DNA of 39,692 bases, taken from contig NZ_JAECZA010000036.1 of assembly GCF_016056275.1 (NCBI RefSeq), positions 1 through 39,692 of the forward strand, given 5' to 3'. Positions within the stretch are counted from its first letter, which is position 1. Every line of letters starts with the position of its first letter. The notes under the pieces are model-generated. The model was not told the DNA's origin. It made no database searches and saw nothing but the letters and a program-made list of their open reading frames with translations. The DNA is from Dendronalium phyllosphericum CENA369. Lineage in GTDB: Bacteria; Cyanobacteriota; Cyanobacteriia; Cyanobacteriales; Nostocaceae. The position numbers and the translations under genes are program-made. This document shows, one piece after another, positions 7,927 to 16,916 of the stretch.

Positions 7927-8691
7927 ATGCACAAAGAAGTTTTCAGCAAACAGTTGGATTTTGCAGCTCTGTTACACGACGTATCCAACATTTTTGAAGG
8001 AGCATCTTTAATTGTGAATCAAATAATTGATGGTGCTTATGGGTGCTCGTTAGAAGAAATCAGACCGTTTCTCATAGCTCTACAACAGACAAATAAGCGA
8101 GGAGTAGACTTAATTGAATCAAGGAGAGTCAATGAAGAAGTTGGAGTAGTTAATGTAACCCAGTTTGATGTGTTAGTTTTTTTACAAAAAAACTACTCCC
8201 AATTCAAGCCAATAGCGCAGTACTACTCCTTGAATCTGCACTATCAAACCCAAGCCTCATACAAGCATGGAACGCAAGTACGAGGTGATAGTATAAGTAT
8301 TGACAGAATGTTATGCAATCTTGTGACAAACGCTATTAAGTACACCAAAAAGGGAGATATCTTTTTAAGACTGCTCAATCAAGGTGATGATTTAATCATT
8401 GAGATTGAAGATACCGGCTGTGGGATTGCCACCGAACAACTCTCCAATATATTTATTCCGTTTTGGCGATCGCCCCAGAGTAGGTTATCTGAGAAGCCGG
8501 GCAGAGGAATGGGGTTGTATATTGCCTGGATAGTGGCTTATGCTCACGGACTGAGTATAAGAGTAGATTCGGTAGCCACACAAGGAACTAAATTCACCAT
8601 CCAATTCCCTTACAAAGATGATGGGATTTATGGGGTTGATGGTAGGATGTTGCCCAAATCGCAGAGGTTGCAAGATGCGTTACCTGTGTGA
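7927..8691 (+). CDS. sensor histidine kinase without sensor domain
   Basis: A 254-residue kinase core. The H-box is at LLHDVSN (His17), followed by a two-helix dimerisation region and an HATPase domain with the N box (NLVTNAIKYT, about residue 135), G1 (DTGCGIA, about 165) and G2 (GRGMGLYIA, about 196). No transmembrane or PAS/GAF sensor domain is present; the H-box is almost at the N-terminus, so the input must come through a partner protein or the very short N-terminus. It is divergent from the NarL-type regulator, its probable phosphotransfer partner. Confidence 0.9.
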   Translation: MHKEVFSKQLDFAALLHDVSNIFEGASLIVNQIIDGAYGCSLEEIRPFLIALQQTNKRGVDLIESRRVNEEVGVVNVTQFDVLVFLQKNYSQFKPIAQYYSLNLHYQTQASYKHGTQVRGDSISIDRMLCNLVTNAIKYTKKGDIFLRLLNQGDDLIIEIEDTGCGIATEQLSNIFIPFWRSPQSRLSEKPGRGMGLYIAWIVAYAHGLSIRVDSVATQGTKFTIQFPYKDDGIYGVDGRMLPKSQRLQDALPV

Positions 8692-8773
8692 TGCGAACAG
8701 GATTCGGGAGGGTGACGAAGCGCTATATCTTGGTAAGCGTGTACTTTCTAGGGTTGTTTGTCGGGTATTTTAA

Positions 8774-9556
8774 TTAGTCTAAGTCTGGGCCGTCAGGAAA
8801 TCGCTCGTTTTGTTGTTGCTGTGGCGGTGGCTGTTGCTGTTGTTGCCTAATATCAAAGTCGATCAGCTTTTGTGTTTCTTGTGGAGAAAGGTTGTTGTGA
8901 ATAAGCTTGTATTCTTCGTTACCATCAGCTTTGTAAGCACTAAAAGCCGACTGATTATCACTTTTGCGCCAAACAGTCAGACGCTGCATCCCCTCTCTCA
9001 TCAATAGTTGCAATCGATAAGCGATGCCCTCATAAATGCGTCCGCTATTGGTATTGTGTCCCTTGGTCATGACAATGTTCATCAGCGCCGGAATCAGAGA
9101 TTTTTTGACAACCTCGTTATTTTCACTCTCCTTTGGTGTTGGCTGTTGGCTATCGACTAAAGGCAACTTACGCCCTTGAGAATTTAACATTTGTTGTAAA
9201 AAAGTCTTTTTCTTCTCATTGATTAAATTTTCAACTCTGGAACTATTATGTTCTGGAGTGTCAGCTTGATGTAGTCGTAATTTTTGCGTGTACTCCTTGA
9301 GGTATTTATTCTTGAGAGAGTGCCTGTAATCTTCAGTACTTTGAGCATTTTGTGTAAGAGATAGAGTGGCTTTCATCTCATTAATAATATTTTCGCGCTC
9401 TGTGATGTCTAGTGCGGGGGTTGACTGTATTGATTGTGAAGGTGTATTTGGATATTTCTCCATCATCAGCGCCAATCTGTAAGCCATTTGGTTGTCAGAA
9501 AAGCTACTGTCGTGGTTGATGAAACTCATTGTTTGGGACACTGAGCTAGATTGCAT
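8774..9556 (-). CDS. hypothetical Gln/Pro-rich-tailed protein, 260 aa
   Basis: The last gene of the secretion operon; its ATG is 5 bp after the stop of the TOPRIM-like gene, so the two are co-translated. It is hydrophilic and mostly helical, with a C-terminal tract of Gln and Pro before an acidic end (PDGPDLD). Two similar motifs, MAYRLALMMEKY near residue 24 and IAYRLQLLMREGM near 180, suggest an internal duplication of a helix-forming unit. It has no signal peptide or membrane segment. It is unrecognised; its position suggests DNA processing or substrate presentation for transfer, which is inference only. Confidence 0.6.
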   Translation of the reverse strand: MQSSSVSQTMSFINHDSSFSDNQMAYRLALMMEKYPNTPSQSIQSTPALDITERENIINEMKATLSLTQNAQSTEDYRHSLKNKYLKEYTQKLRLHQADTPEHNSSRVENLINEKKKTFLQQMLNSQGRKLPLVDSQQPTPKESENNEVVKKSLIPALMNIVMTKGHNTNSGRIYEGIAYRLQLLMREGMQRLTVWRKSDNQSAFSAYKADGNEEYKLIHNNLSPQETQKLIDFDIRQQQQQPPPQQQQNERFPDGPDLD

Positions 9557-9561
9557 AGGTA

Positions 9562-12500
9562 TTACAATTCTAATTCCTGTGAATTAGTAGCAGGTTGTTG
9601 TGGAGTGTGAGATTTTTGATGTTGGGAATGTACTTCAACCTTGGGCGTATAGGTATTATTAATAATCTGGCTACGAGCATTCATCAAGTCCTGAACGACA
9701 TCACTCAAGGGAGGAAGAGAAATATTTGTTTGCCCTTTGTTGTGCTGCTCGACAAGACTTTGAAGTAGAATTTTCTGATAAAGCTCGCGTTGCTCCCCAA
9801 TAGTCAGCTTACCAGTTGTAGTGAGCTTTTGGCGCAAAGGATTGTTGTACTGATTGGCAACACTAGACCAAGTTTTATTAGTTTCTAAATCGTGCCAATG
9901 AGAGGCAATGTCTCTGTGGAGAGGCATGGGTGTATCGCGCTTCTCTTCAGAAGAAATCTGTGGCTGTGGTTGTTGAACAGCCTGCGAGCGCAAATCATTA
10001 ACAATGTGGGCTAATGGTGGAAGCACAATATTAGTACGCCCATTGTGAAGGATCTCACTCCAGGCAAGATTTTGAATTTGCTGGTAAAGTTCGCGTTGTT
10101 CGCCAACAGTTAATTTTCCAGTTTGCTGAATCTTAGATTGAAATTCTAAATGTCCTTGCGCGACAGCCTTATTCCAAGAACCATCTAAGACTAACTGTTC
10201 CCAATATTGTTTCAAAACTGGATGTAGTGGTAGCAAAACTTTATCTAAGTTAGAAGAAAATTTGGGCTGTGATGGTGTTGTAGTTTGAGGTGTTGGTGTA
10301 GTTGAATGTGATACAGCGTTGTGTTGCTTTAGAGAATTAGAGCTTGCTGCTTGTGAGTTTGATTGTGTCTTGCGATTTGGTACGTTGGGCGTAGATTGAG
10401 TAGATTGATATGACAGTTCCTCGTTTAAATTACGGGCAATTTCGGGATGAAGGGGCAAGTCGATGTCACGGGTGTATGTCGGGTTGCCAAATAAAGATTG
10501 ATAATTAATATGCAGTTTTTGAGCCAATAGTCTTAACTTCTCCAAATCAGCTTCAGTGATAGCCAAAGCTTTGACTTGGTGAGTCATCCCAGTTTCAGTA
10601 CGCTCAAGTTCAAAACGAACAGCCTCCCTAGTAATACCATTGTGTTCGGTTTTGAGTAGTTGCAGAGTAGATGTATTGTCAGTGCATTGCTGGAAAAGAA
10701 TGCGGTAATTACCCAAAGTTAAGTCGTCTTGTCCAAAACTAGTGATAGTTTGGGTTAAAATTTTTAATACCTCTTTTTCTTTAAAACTTTCTAAAATATT
10801 ATGCGTACCTTTAGGGGAGAGCGAGGAAAGAGTAGATGCAATTTGGCGCGGGTCTGCATCGACGGAAGGTAGTTGTTTCCCAGCTTTCAGGTAATCAGCA
10901 ACTAACAAAAATTCTTGCCTTTCAATAGGTAAAATACTAATTTGCTTTTTCGAGTTGGGTTGAGATTTCTCTTCTTCATCACCGTAAGAAAGTTTAATAT
11001 TACCAACATGACCCCACCGATCTGCTTGAAAAGTCATCAGCTGTTGTTCATTATGGCGACGGTAAATACTGAATTTATCTCCATGACTTTTAATAATAAA
11101 AGCATCAGCTTGATAAATTTTACCGTTAGCCTGGCCATCAGTAGTATCTTTTTGCTCAATCCCATACTTTTTTAGTAGTGCATAAGCGACAGAAGCTATT
11201 TGTTGATTTTCTCTAGCTTCTAAACTCTTTCTAAAAAAATTCTGTTGATAAAGTGTGACCTCTTGTTTCCTAGACCAAGAGCCAGTCTGTTCCATTGTAT
11301 TTGTGGTAACGACAGGTGTTTGAGGAGTAGCGGGTGTTTCACCCTCAACTATATCGGTATCAACAAATTCTGCGTCTATGATTGGTGTACTAGGAACTAA
11401 CAAATGTGTAGGGGATTTAGAAGAAGGAAGTTTAAGAAATTCATCAATGGGCTGCTCTGTTATATTTTCAGGAGTTGTTGTCACAGTACCATCTCCTTTT
11501 TGTTCATAAAGCCGAAGTTCTTGACCATTTTTAAGAAAAACAACTAAACGTAAATTAGGTGGAGTATTGTTTTGCCACCACTCATCAAGTGGAACAGATG
11601 CAGTAAATACTTTAAAGAAAGCATCTGCCCCTTGTGCCACAATCAAATCATCAACACCTTTATGGGGGCCTGGTAATTTAACAACGCTGACTGTAGATCC
11701 AGCCATTTCTAAAAGTTTACCAGTGCGGTAAGTAGCAATATTAATGTTGCGTTTGGTTTTCGCTTTGGTTTCGTAGTCAAAACAGATTTTGAAGTGGCGA
11801 TCCTTAGTAGCAAAAACAGCTAACTCAGGATGTAAAGCCACAGTGGGATTGCCAAATTCATCGTCCTTACGATAACCGTTGTAAATTCCTGGTACACCAA
11901 TAGCGGCTTCGCCTTGACTCAACAAACAAGCAGCTTTTTTGGCTCCTTCCGTAATCGTGATTGGGACATTGTGTTTCCATACGCAGTACCAAAATCCGCT
12001 GCTGCGATCGCTTTGGCTGGGGTTGACTCTGGCTTTGGAGTAAATGCGCTGTTCTATGTCGGTGGGGACATCTAGTAGGAAAATACTCGTTCCAGTTTTC
12101 GGTGGATGTTCATATTTGATAAACTTTTTGGGTTTATCGATTTGCTTGGTTGGCTTTTGGGGTGTTTCCGAGTCTTGAAGAAATTTGAAAAAGTTTTTGG
12201 AGTTCTTTTGTTCATCGGGTTTTTCTCTGGGTTGATTAGGCTTATAGCAACCCCAAGGCTTTTGTAGTGGCTGTTCTGCTTGTTTTAAATGAGTAAATGA
12301 ACGAGGGTCAACTCCACCGCTGCACCACCAGCCGCCATGCTCAATATGAGAGTATGTGCGGAGCATATCACTTTTTAACCGTCCCAGGTTGATGCGTTCT
12401 ATTTTATCGCTGTACATGAGATATTCCCACGCTTCATGCTCTTGCTCTGCTGGGTCGATGTGTAGACTTTTGAAATTTAACTCGGCAATAGATGGAGCGA

Positions 12501-13191
12501 TCGCGCTCTTGTTGATTAGCTCTTGCCAGTGATTTAAATCTATGTGTGGTGGACAAACCCCAGTTACAGAAGTTGAAAAATGAGTGGTGAAACTTGGTTG
12601 CTCAAGTAAAGAAGATGATTGATCGTGGGGTTCTAATTCATTTGGAGGTTCAACTTCCTGTGCAACTTCCTCTGCAATTTCATCTAAATAAAAACTATTG
12701 TTATTAACTGGAGTTGAATCTCTTGTATCTTGCTTCCCTTCTAATGGTTGGTAATTGTTCTGTTCGTTGAAGGGAGCATTTTGACGTTCTAATGATATGG
12801 CCATGAACTCAAGCGACATAGCAGAAGGAGGAAGATTAAGGGGAGAATTGGGAGTTGGTATAAGCGGAGGAGAATCATTAGGAGGAAAGTCAAGAGGTGT
12901 TGTATTATTCCCTGGTAAAAGAGGCGGTAATAAATCCTCTAATAATTCTTCGAGTTCAACAAATTCTGCGTCAACAACTTCTCGCTCAAGCTTTGACCAT
13001 TTCCAGCCACCATCCTCATCAGGAGTAAGGAAATAAGTTTCTTCCCCTATTTCAATTCGACATTTTAAATCAATAGCTTCTTCGATTGATTTATAAACAA
13101 ACTCTCCTAAAGGATAAATAAAAGCTCGAATAAAATGCTGACTAGCTCTAGCGTAAGCGGAAGTGAGTTGTAGATGTCGTTCGTCAAACAT
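9562..13191 (-). CDS. large TOPRIM-like (DUF3854-type) protein, 1209 aa
   Basis: I use the ATG at 13191; the frame extends to a TTG at 13248 but that start looks poor. The N-terminal ~250 residues are a small domain and Pro/Glu-rich linkers. Residues about 330-560 form a DUF3854-type module. It contains ITITEGAKKAACLL, then CFDYETKAKTKRNI and a KGVDDLI segment, resembling the Glu and Asp motifs of TOPRIM nucleotidyl transferases, as in plasmid primases. The C-terminal part has two tandem ~85-residue repeats, each with TGKLT(V/I)GEQRELYQ and LPPL. The protein ends NSQELEL, as does the relaxase. It lies between the degenerate relaxase-like gene and the 260-aa gene. Probable role: primase-like processing of transferred DNA. 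Confidence 0.65.
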   Translation of the reverse strand: MFDERHLQLTSAYARASQHFIRAFIYPLGEFVYKSIEEAIDLKCRIEIGEETYFLTPDEDGGWKWSKLEREVVDAEFVELEELLEDLLPPLLPGNNTTPLDFPPNDSPPLIPTPNSPLNLPPSAMSLEFMAISLERQNAPFNEQNNYQPLEGKQDTRDSTPVNNNSFYLDEIAEEVAQEVEPPNELEPHDQSSSLLEQPSFTTHFSTSVTGVCPPHIDLNHWQELINKSAIAPSIAELNFKSLHIDPAEQEHEAWEYLMYSDKIERINLGRLKSDMLRTYSHIEHGGWWCSGGVDPRSFTHLKQAEQPLQKPWGCYKPNQPREKPDEQKNSKNFFKFLQDSETPQKPTKQIDKPKKFIKYEHPPKTGTSIFLLDVPTDIEQRIYSKARVNPSQSDRSSGFWYCVWKHNVPITITEGAKKAACLLSQGEAAIGVPGIYNGYRKDDEFGNPTVALHPELAVFATKDRHFKICFDYETKAKTKRNINIATYRTGKLLEMAGSTVSVVKLPGPHKGVDDLIVAQGADAFFKVFTASVPLDEWWQNNTPPNLRLVVFLKNGQELRLYEQKGDGTVTTTPENITEQPIDEFLKLPSSKSPTHLLVPSTPIIDAEFVDTDIVEGETPATPQTPVVTTNTMEQTGSWSRKQEVTLYQQNFFRKSLEARENQQIASVAYALLKKYGIEQKDTTDGQANGKIYQADAFIIKSHGDKFSIYRRHNEQQLMTFQADRWGHVGNIKLSYGDEEEKSQPNSKKQISILPIERQEFLLVADYLKAGKQLPSVDADPRQIASTLSSLSPKGTHNILESFKEKEVLKILTQTITSFGQDDLTLGNYRILFQQCTDNTSTLQLLKTEHNGITREAVRFELERTETGMTHQVKALAITEADLEKLRLLAQKLHINYQSLFGNPTYTRDIDLPLHPEIARNLNEELSYQSTQSTPNVPNRKTQSNSQAASSNSLKQHNAVSHSTTPTPQTTTPSQPKFSSNLDKVLLPLHPVLKQYWEQLVLDGSWNKAVAQGHLEFQSKIQQTGKLTVGEQRELYQQIQNLAWSEILHNGRTNIVLPPLAHIVNDLRSQAVQQPQPQISSEEKRDTPMPLHRDIASHWHDLETNKTWSSVANQYNNPLRQKLTTTGKLTIGEQRELYQKILLQSLVEQHNKGQTNISLPPLSDVVQDLMNARSQIINNTYTPKVEVHSQHQKSHTPQQPATNSQELEL

Positions 13192-13523
13192 ATTTATTAG
13201 AGTGTGGCTCTTGTGGGTGTAGTGAAAAAATAAAACTGAATCTCTCAAAAGGCTATCAAGTGTGGAATCTTTAAAGAAGTCGCAAGTCGCAAGTACAGTT
13301 TTGCTCTAGGGGATGCGCGACCTCACAAACACATACTTGCGGCTTGAGAAGCCGGGGTCTTATACCAATTCACAATTCGCAATTCGCAATTAAAAAACCT
13401 AGATGCAGCAAAGTTTTCGGGGTTTGGATCTGTATCAGATTTTTCGTGAAATGGTATTAAACCCACGGAGTTTTGATAAAAAATAATCATGAACTCAAAT
13501 AAATTAATCAGCCACACTATTGT
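13192..13523. other. intergenic region with partial dispersed repeats
   Basis: The 332-bp gap upstream of the TOPRIM-like gene holds a partial copy of the CGCAAGTCGCAAGTA repeat (about 13272-13291) facing ATACTTGCGGCTTGAGAAG (about 13334), plus a short AATTCGCAATTCGCAATT tandem near 13370-13392. A promoter for the downstream genes may lie here but I cannot define one. No gene is supported. Confidence 0.45.
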
Positions 13524-14015
13524 TTAACTACAACAGTTACAGAATCGTCGTTGCAAATATTTGTTATGAACGGGGTTTTCGATAATGAGAGAACAAGATT
13601 GACGCAGAATCTCATATTGTTGCCAGTTAGCCCCCAAGCATCTGATATCGAGGAGCTGACCTTGGAGTGTAACACGATTAAAAATAATATGAATATAAAT
13701 ATTGCTATGCTGAATATCTAAAAAACAGATATACTGCAAATCATGCCAGCCGATACCGTGAATATATTGGTCAACAATTTTCAGGCAAGATTCTTGATTT
13801 AGTGTAATATAAATGTTTTTTAAACTGATAAGAGTATATATGCCCAAACTTCTAAGCTTTGGTCTAGTGCCAGATAAGGTATTAAAGTCGTCAATAATCT
13901 GAGTCAGGGAAAGATTAATATCAATAAAACTGCCATTGGCGAGAAGATATTGTTGAGATAAAGTTTCAAGAAAGTCAAAATTATTAATCTTCAATTCTTC
14001 AATAGTCATTTTCAT
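13524..14015 (-). CDS. degenerate relaxase-domain-like protein, 163 aa
   Basis: Residues about 80-140 resemble the catalytic region of MobA/VirD2-type (MOBP) relaxases. A GIGWHDLQYICFLDIQHSN segment is followed by IYIHIIFNRVTLQGQL, matching the family pattern H-x-H-x-x-x-N-R-V-x-x-x-G. The first metal-binding His of that motif is Tyr here, and the usual His-x-Asp-Thr is changed too. The protein is short (relaxases have over 300 residues), lacks an obvious catalytic Tyr near the start, and ends in a basic Cys-rich tail. It may be a decayed relaxase or a non-catalytic oriT-binding accessory. It lies just downstream of the coupling-protein gene. The match is by eye only. Confidence 0.45.
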   Translation of the reverse strand: MKMTIEELKINNFDFLETLSQQYLLANGSFIDINLSLTQIIDDFNTLSGTRPKLRSLGIYTLISLKNIYITLNQESCLKIVDQYIHGIGWHDLQYICFLDIQHSNIYIHIIFNRVTLQGQLLDIRCLGANWQQYEILRQSCSLIIENPVHNKYLQRRFCNCCS

Positions 14016-14047
14016 AATTGTTATACCATTATGTGCTTGATATTAAA

Positions 14048-14194
14048 ACGTAAGAATTCAGGAATCAGAAATCAGAATACAGAATAATTAAGAAATTAAG
14101 CTTTACTAAGACAGAGATTTTAATAGTCTAGAAGTACTAATTATCAAAATTCGATCAATTCTGATTTCTGTATTCTGTCTACGTGAATTTTTAC
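14048..14194. repeat. MITE-like inverted repeat
   Basis: ACGTAAGAATTCAGG followed by CAGAAATCAGAATACAGAAT is mirrored by ATTCTGATTTCTGTATTCTG and ACGTGAATTTTTAC, forming a foldback of about 147 bp. It is a member of the same family as 3792-3945 and fills the gap between the coupling-protein gene and the 163-aa gene. Confidence 0.65.
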
Positions 14195-14195
14195 A

Positions 14196-15956
14196 TTAAA
14201 ACCCGATCTCAGAATTAACCATAGTATTAACATCTTTTGATGTCAGACCAGGATTACTAGAAACAGCTTGAGGATTTTTCGGAATGGGAAAGCGCGATTC
14301 AACTTGCTTAACTCGCAAAGCTAAATCTTGCTGAGAAGGAAAATTCTGTGTACTTTTCCTAGCTAGTAAACTGACAATTCTTGCCCATTTAAGTTGATTA
14401 TATTTATCAACATTTTGGAGTAACTCATTAATTTTGATATTTTTGAGTAAAGGAACAGACCCCTCATTTTTATTGGCATAAGCAGGATTAATAAAAACAC
14501 ATTTGCCAGCAACGAGTTTCAGAAATTGAGCCGATTCAAAAAGCTTTCTAGTTTTTTCTTGGTCGCTAATGCTAGTGCTATTATTTTTACTACCAGTAGA
14601 ACGGCTTTTTTGCTTGTACTTAATCTCTTCATCACCCAAAAAGCTAGAGAATAATTGCGCCGACTCGTTCTCACCAGGATTGAAGATGAACTTAGTGCTG
14701 CAAGCACCAAGGATAGCCTTAGCGATATCTTTACCGTAGTTCTTCTCAAGCTGCCCCATATTTTGAAAGCCGATAATACCGCAGAAGCCCTCAGAACGTG
14801 ATTCATTGAGCCACCTGTAGAGGTCAGGTAAGTAAATCGAGGGTAATTCGTCGAGTGCAACGATGAGTGGGTCTTGTCGCTTTTTGGCAATATTTCGGGC
14901 GATGGTCATGTGTAAAATGCTGGTCATCAGAGGCCCGACTGCATCTCGGCGTTCTCTGTCTAGTCCAAAAATAATCATCTGCTTACCCTTGATTTCTAGA
15001 GGTAAAGTTGTCTTACCGACAAAACAGCCCAGCGTGTTTTTCGCCATGAAGCGAGTAAACATAATACTGGCGGTAGCGACAATACCCGCAACGGTTTTCT
15101 CAGACGCAGCAGAACTGAACAGTTGACCGAAGGCAATTTTGACCCAAGGATTGAGAGAAGCAGCCATGAGGCGTTTGACCATTTGTTCGCTAGAAAGTAT
15201 GGCGGCGCAAGTCATAACATCTGCGAATTGACCGAACTCTTTAGCTAACATCAAGATGGCTTGGGTTAATTGATCCCCAGATGGGCCAAAGAAACCATCC
15301 TCAGTAGAATTGCCCAAAAGTCGAAAATTTTTATTGATGACAGTGGAAATTTGTCTTGACGTTTCTGCATCGCTACTGTCACGTAAAAAATCAAGTGGAT
15401 TGCAAACTTCAGATTCAGGAAATCCCGGTGCAAAGATGTGAACATCATAGCCCTTGTATTTGGCATAGGCAGCAACTTTCGCTTGAGATGGGTATTTGAA
15501 GTCATAAACTATACAGGGAAATCCCTGTTCGATAGCCGAGTAAATCATCGGGTTGATGGCACTAACAGTTTTACCACTACCGGGTGCGCCAATGGCTGCC
15601 GTACCCCGTTGCACATCAGGGATATAAAAAGTAGTGTTTGCATTTTGAGTTTGATGTTTACCCATGTAAAGCGCCGCACTATCACATTTTGGTGATTCTA
15701 TTTGTTTCAATGCCTTTTTCTTGGCTGTCGCAATTTCTTTACTTCCGCCCCAATAACTAGTAGCTATTTTCTTTTTGTGTCCATCCCCAAAAAATACCCT
15801 CATCAGGATATAAGCACCCAGTAAGGATAAAATTGTTAGACCATTGAGAGTGAATAATTGATGAGTGTACTTGCCAACAGGATGATGTGGATTTTGTAAT
15901 TGCTCGAAGCGAAATTCTTGATTATTATCAGTAGTAGTTTTTAGAAACTTACTCAT
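14196..15956 (-). CDS. type IV coupling protein, VirD4/TraG family
   Basis: A 586-residue coupling ATPase, slightly short for the family (600-700). There is one clear membrane helix at about residues 34-56. Walker A is GAPGSGKT at 123-130 and Walker B is LIVALDELPS near 360. FQNMGQLEKNYGKD and GACSTKFIFNPGENE downstream match the conserved motifs of VirD4/TraG/TraD. It brings the relaxase-DNA complex to the secretion channel at the inner membrane and powers transfer. It follows the VirB9-like gene by 69 bp in the leftward operon. All ATPase motifs are intact, unlike VirB4 in this operon. Confidence 0.9.
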   Translation of the reverse strand: MSKFLKTTTDNNQEFRFEQLQNPHHPVGKYTHQLFTLNGLTILSLLGAYILMRVFFGDGHKKKIATSYWGGSKEIATAKKKALKQIESPKCDSAALYMGKHQTQNANTTFYIPDVQRGTAAIGAPGSGKTVSAINPMIYSAIEQGFPCIVYDFKYPSQAKVAAYAKYKGYDVHIFAPGFPESEVCNPLDFLRDSSDAETSRQISTVINKNFRLLGNSTEDGFFGPSGDQLTQAILMLAKEFGQFADVMTCAAILSSEQMVKRLMAASLNPWVKIAFGQLFSSAASEKTVAGIVATASIMFTRFMAKNTLGCFVGKTTLPLEIKGKQMIIFGLDRERRDAVGPLMTSILHMTIARNIAKKRQDPLIVALDELPSIYLPDLYRWLNESRSEGFCGIIGFQNMGQLEKNYGKDIAKAILGACSTKFIFNPGENESAQLFSSFLGDEEIKYKQKSRSTGSKNNSTSISDQEKTRKLFESAQFLKLVAGKCVFINPAYANKNEGSVPLLKNIKINELLQNVDKYNQLKWARIVSLLARKSTQNFPSQQDLALRVKQVESRFPIPKNPQAVSSNPGLTSKDVNTMVNSEIGF

Positions 15957-16025
15957 ACTTTTACCAAGGTAATATGAGGTCTACTTCCTTAGCTATTGAC
16001 GCTAATTCATCATCAAAGATATTAG

Positions 16026-16916
16026 TTAAGGTAAGGAATTTGGCTGACCTAAAACTATGGGGTCTTTCTCTCGGTACTCAATAAAAGGCACAGGCCCAAT
16101 AAAGTATGGGCTGCAAGTTCGTCCAATAAAGGGAATCCTTTTGCAGATGCGGAAGAACATAGCAGTTTCTACTTCTCCACTTGCTTCATCAATATTCCAA
16201 ACAACTTGCTTAAAACTGGAACCAAAAGGATTTCGACCAGTAGGCTCTTTACCACGATTGAGAGTTTTTAAAAGGCCAAATCCACCATTAACTTTCTGAA
16301 ACTTCCCGGAAATCCACTGAGTACCAGTAGTCTTACCAATACCGGACATCTCCATGTGAGCGCAATTATTCTGTAAACAGGGAACATTAAAACCCTCTTG
16401 ATAACTACCAGAGATAGAGCGAGTACGATTCGCCTCAATATCTCGTAATGGCAGATCCACTTTGGCAACAAATGAAAGGTCGAGAGTCCTCAATCCGGGT
16501 AAATTATCCCAAGCTTTGCGTTCCCCGGTTGACGATTGCGTGATGACTGTGAGCAATGTAGTGGATGTTTGCGGTAAGCCTGGGATATTGACCCGTTTAA
16601 TCCGCCGTAAATGAATCAGCCCAGCACCGGGATTGGGGCAATTCTGGTCAAGCCCTTCTAAGCACCCATCTGTGTCAAGCAGAATTTGCGATGGATCGTC
16701 AAGCCATACCTTCTTGATTGTTTCGCCAATTTCATAGAAAGAAATTGCTACACCGTGACCATTCCAAACGTTGATAGTTTGTAGTTTGGCAGTCGTACCA
16801 CTAGCTTGCGATTGCTTGATGGTGCGAACGACTGGGGCGGCAATTGTGGAGAGTGGAGTCACAGCGATCGCCAATGCTAGAGTGCCGCTTGTAACTGTGT
16901 TAATTATGCTTTTCAT
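16026..16916 (-). CDS. VirB9/TraK-like secretion channel protein
   Basis: A 296-residue exported protein. A signal peptide (Lys start, hydrophobic core ALAIAVTPLSTIAA) ends near residue 27. The mature part is beta-rich with four cysteines in the C-terminal third (RICKRIPFIGRTC and PCLQNNC among them). The INVWNGHGVAISF and IKKVWLDDPSQI segments resemble the N-terminal beta domain of VirB9/TraK, which lines the outer-membrane core complex. Its ATG overlaps the stop of the VirB10-like gene by 4 bp, the usual pairing for VirB10 and VirB9 partners. The family call rests on weak similarity plus strong context. Confidence 0.6.
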   Translation of the reverse strand: MKSIINTVTSGTLALAIAVTPLSTIAAPVVRTIKQSQASGTTAKLQTINVWNGHGVAISFYEIGETIKKVWLDDPSQILLDTDGCLEGLDQNCPNPGAGLIHLRRIKRVNIPGLPQTSTTLLTVITQSSTGERKAWDNLPGLRTLDLSFVAKVDLPLRDIEANRTRSISGSYQEGFNVPCLQNNCAHMEMSGIGKTTGTQWISGKFQKVNGGFGLLKTLNRGKEPTGRNPFGSSFKQVVWNIDEASGEVETAMFFRICKRIPFIGRTCSPYFIGPVPFIEYREKDPIVLGQPNSLP

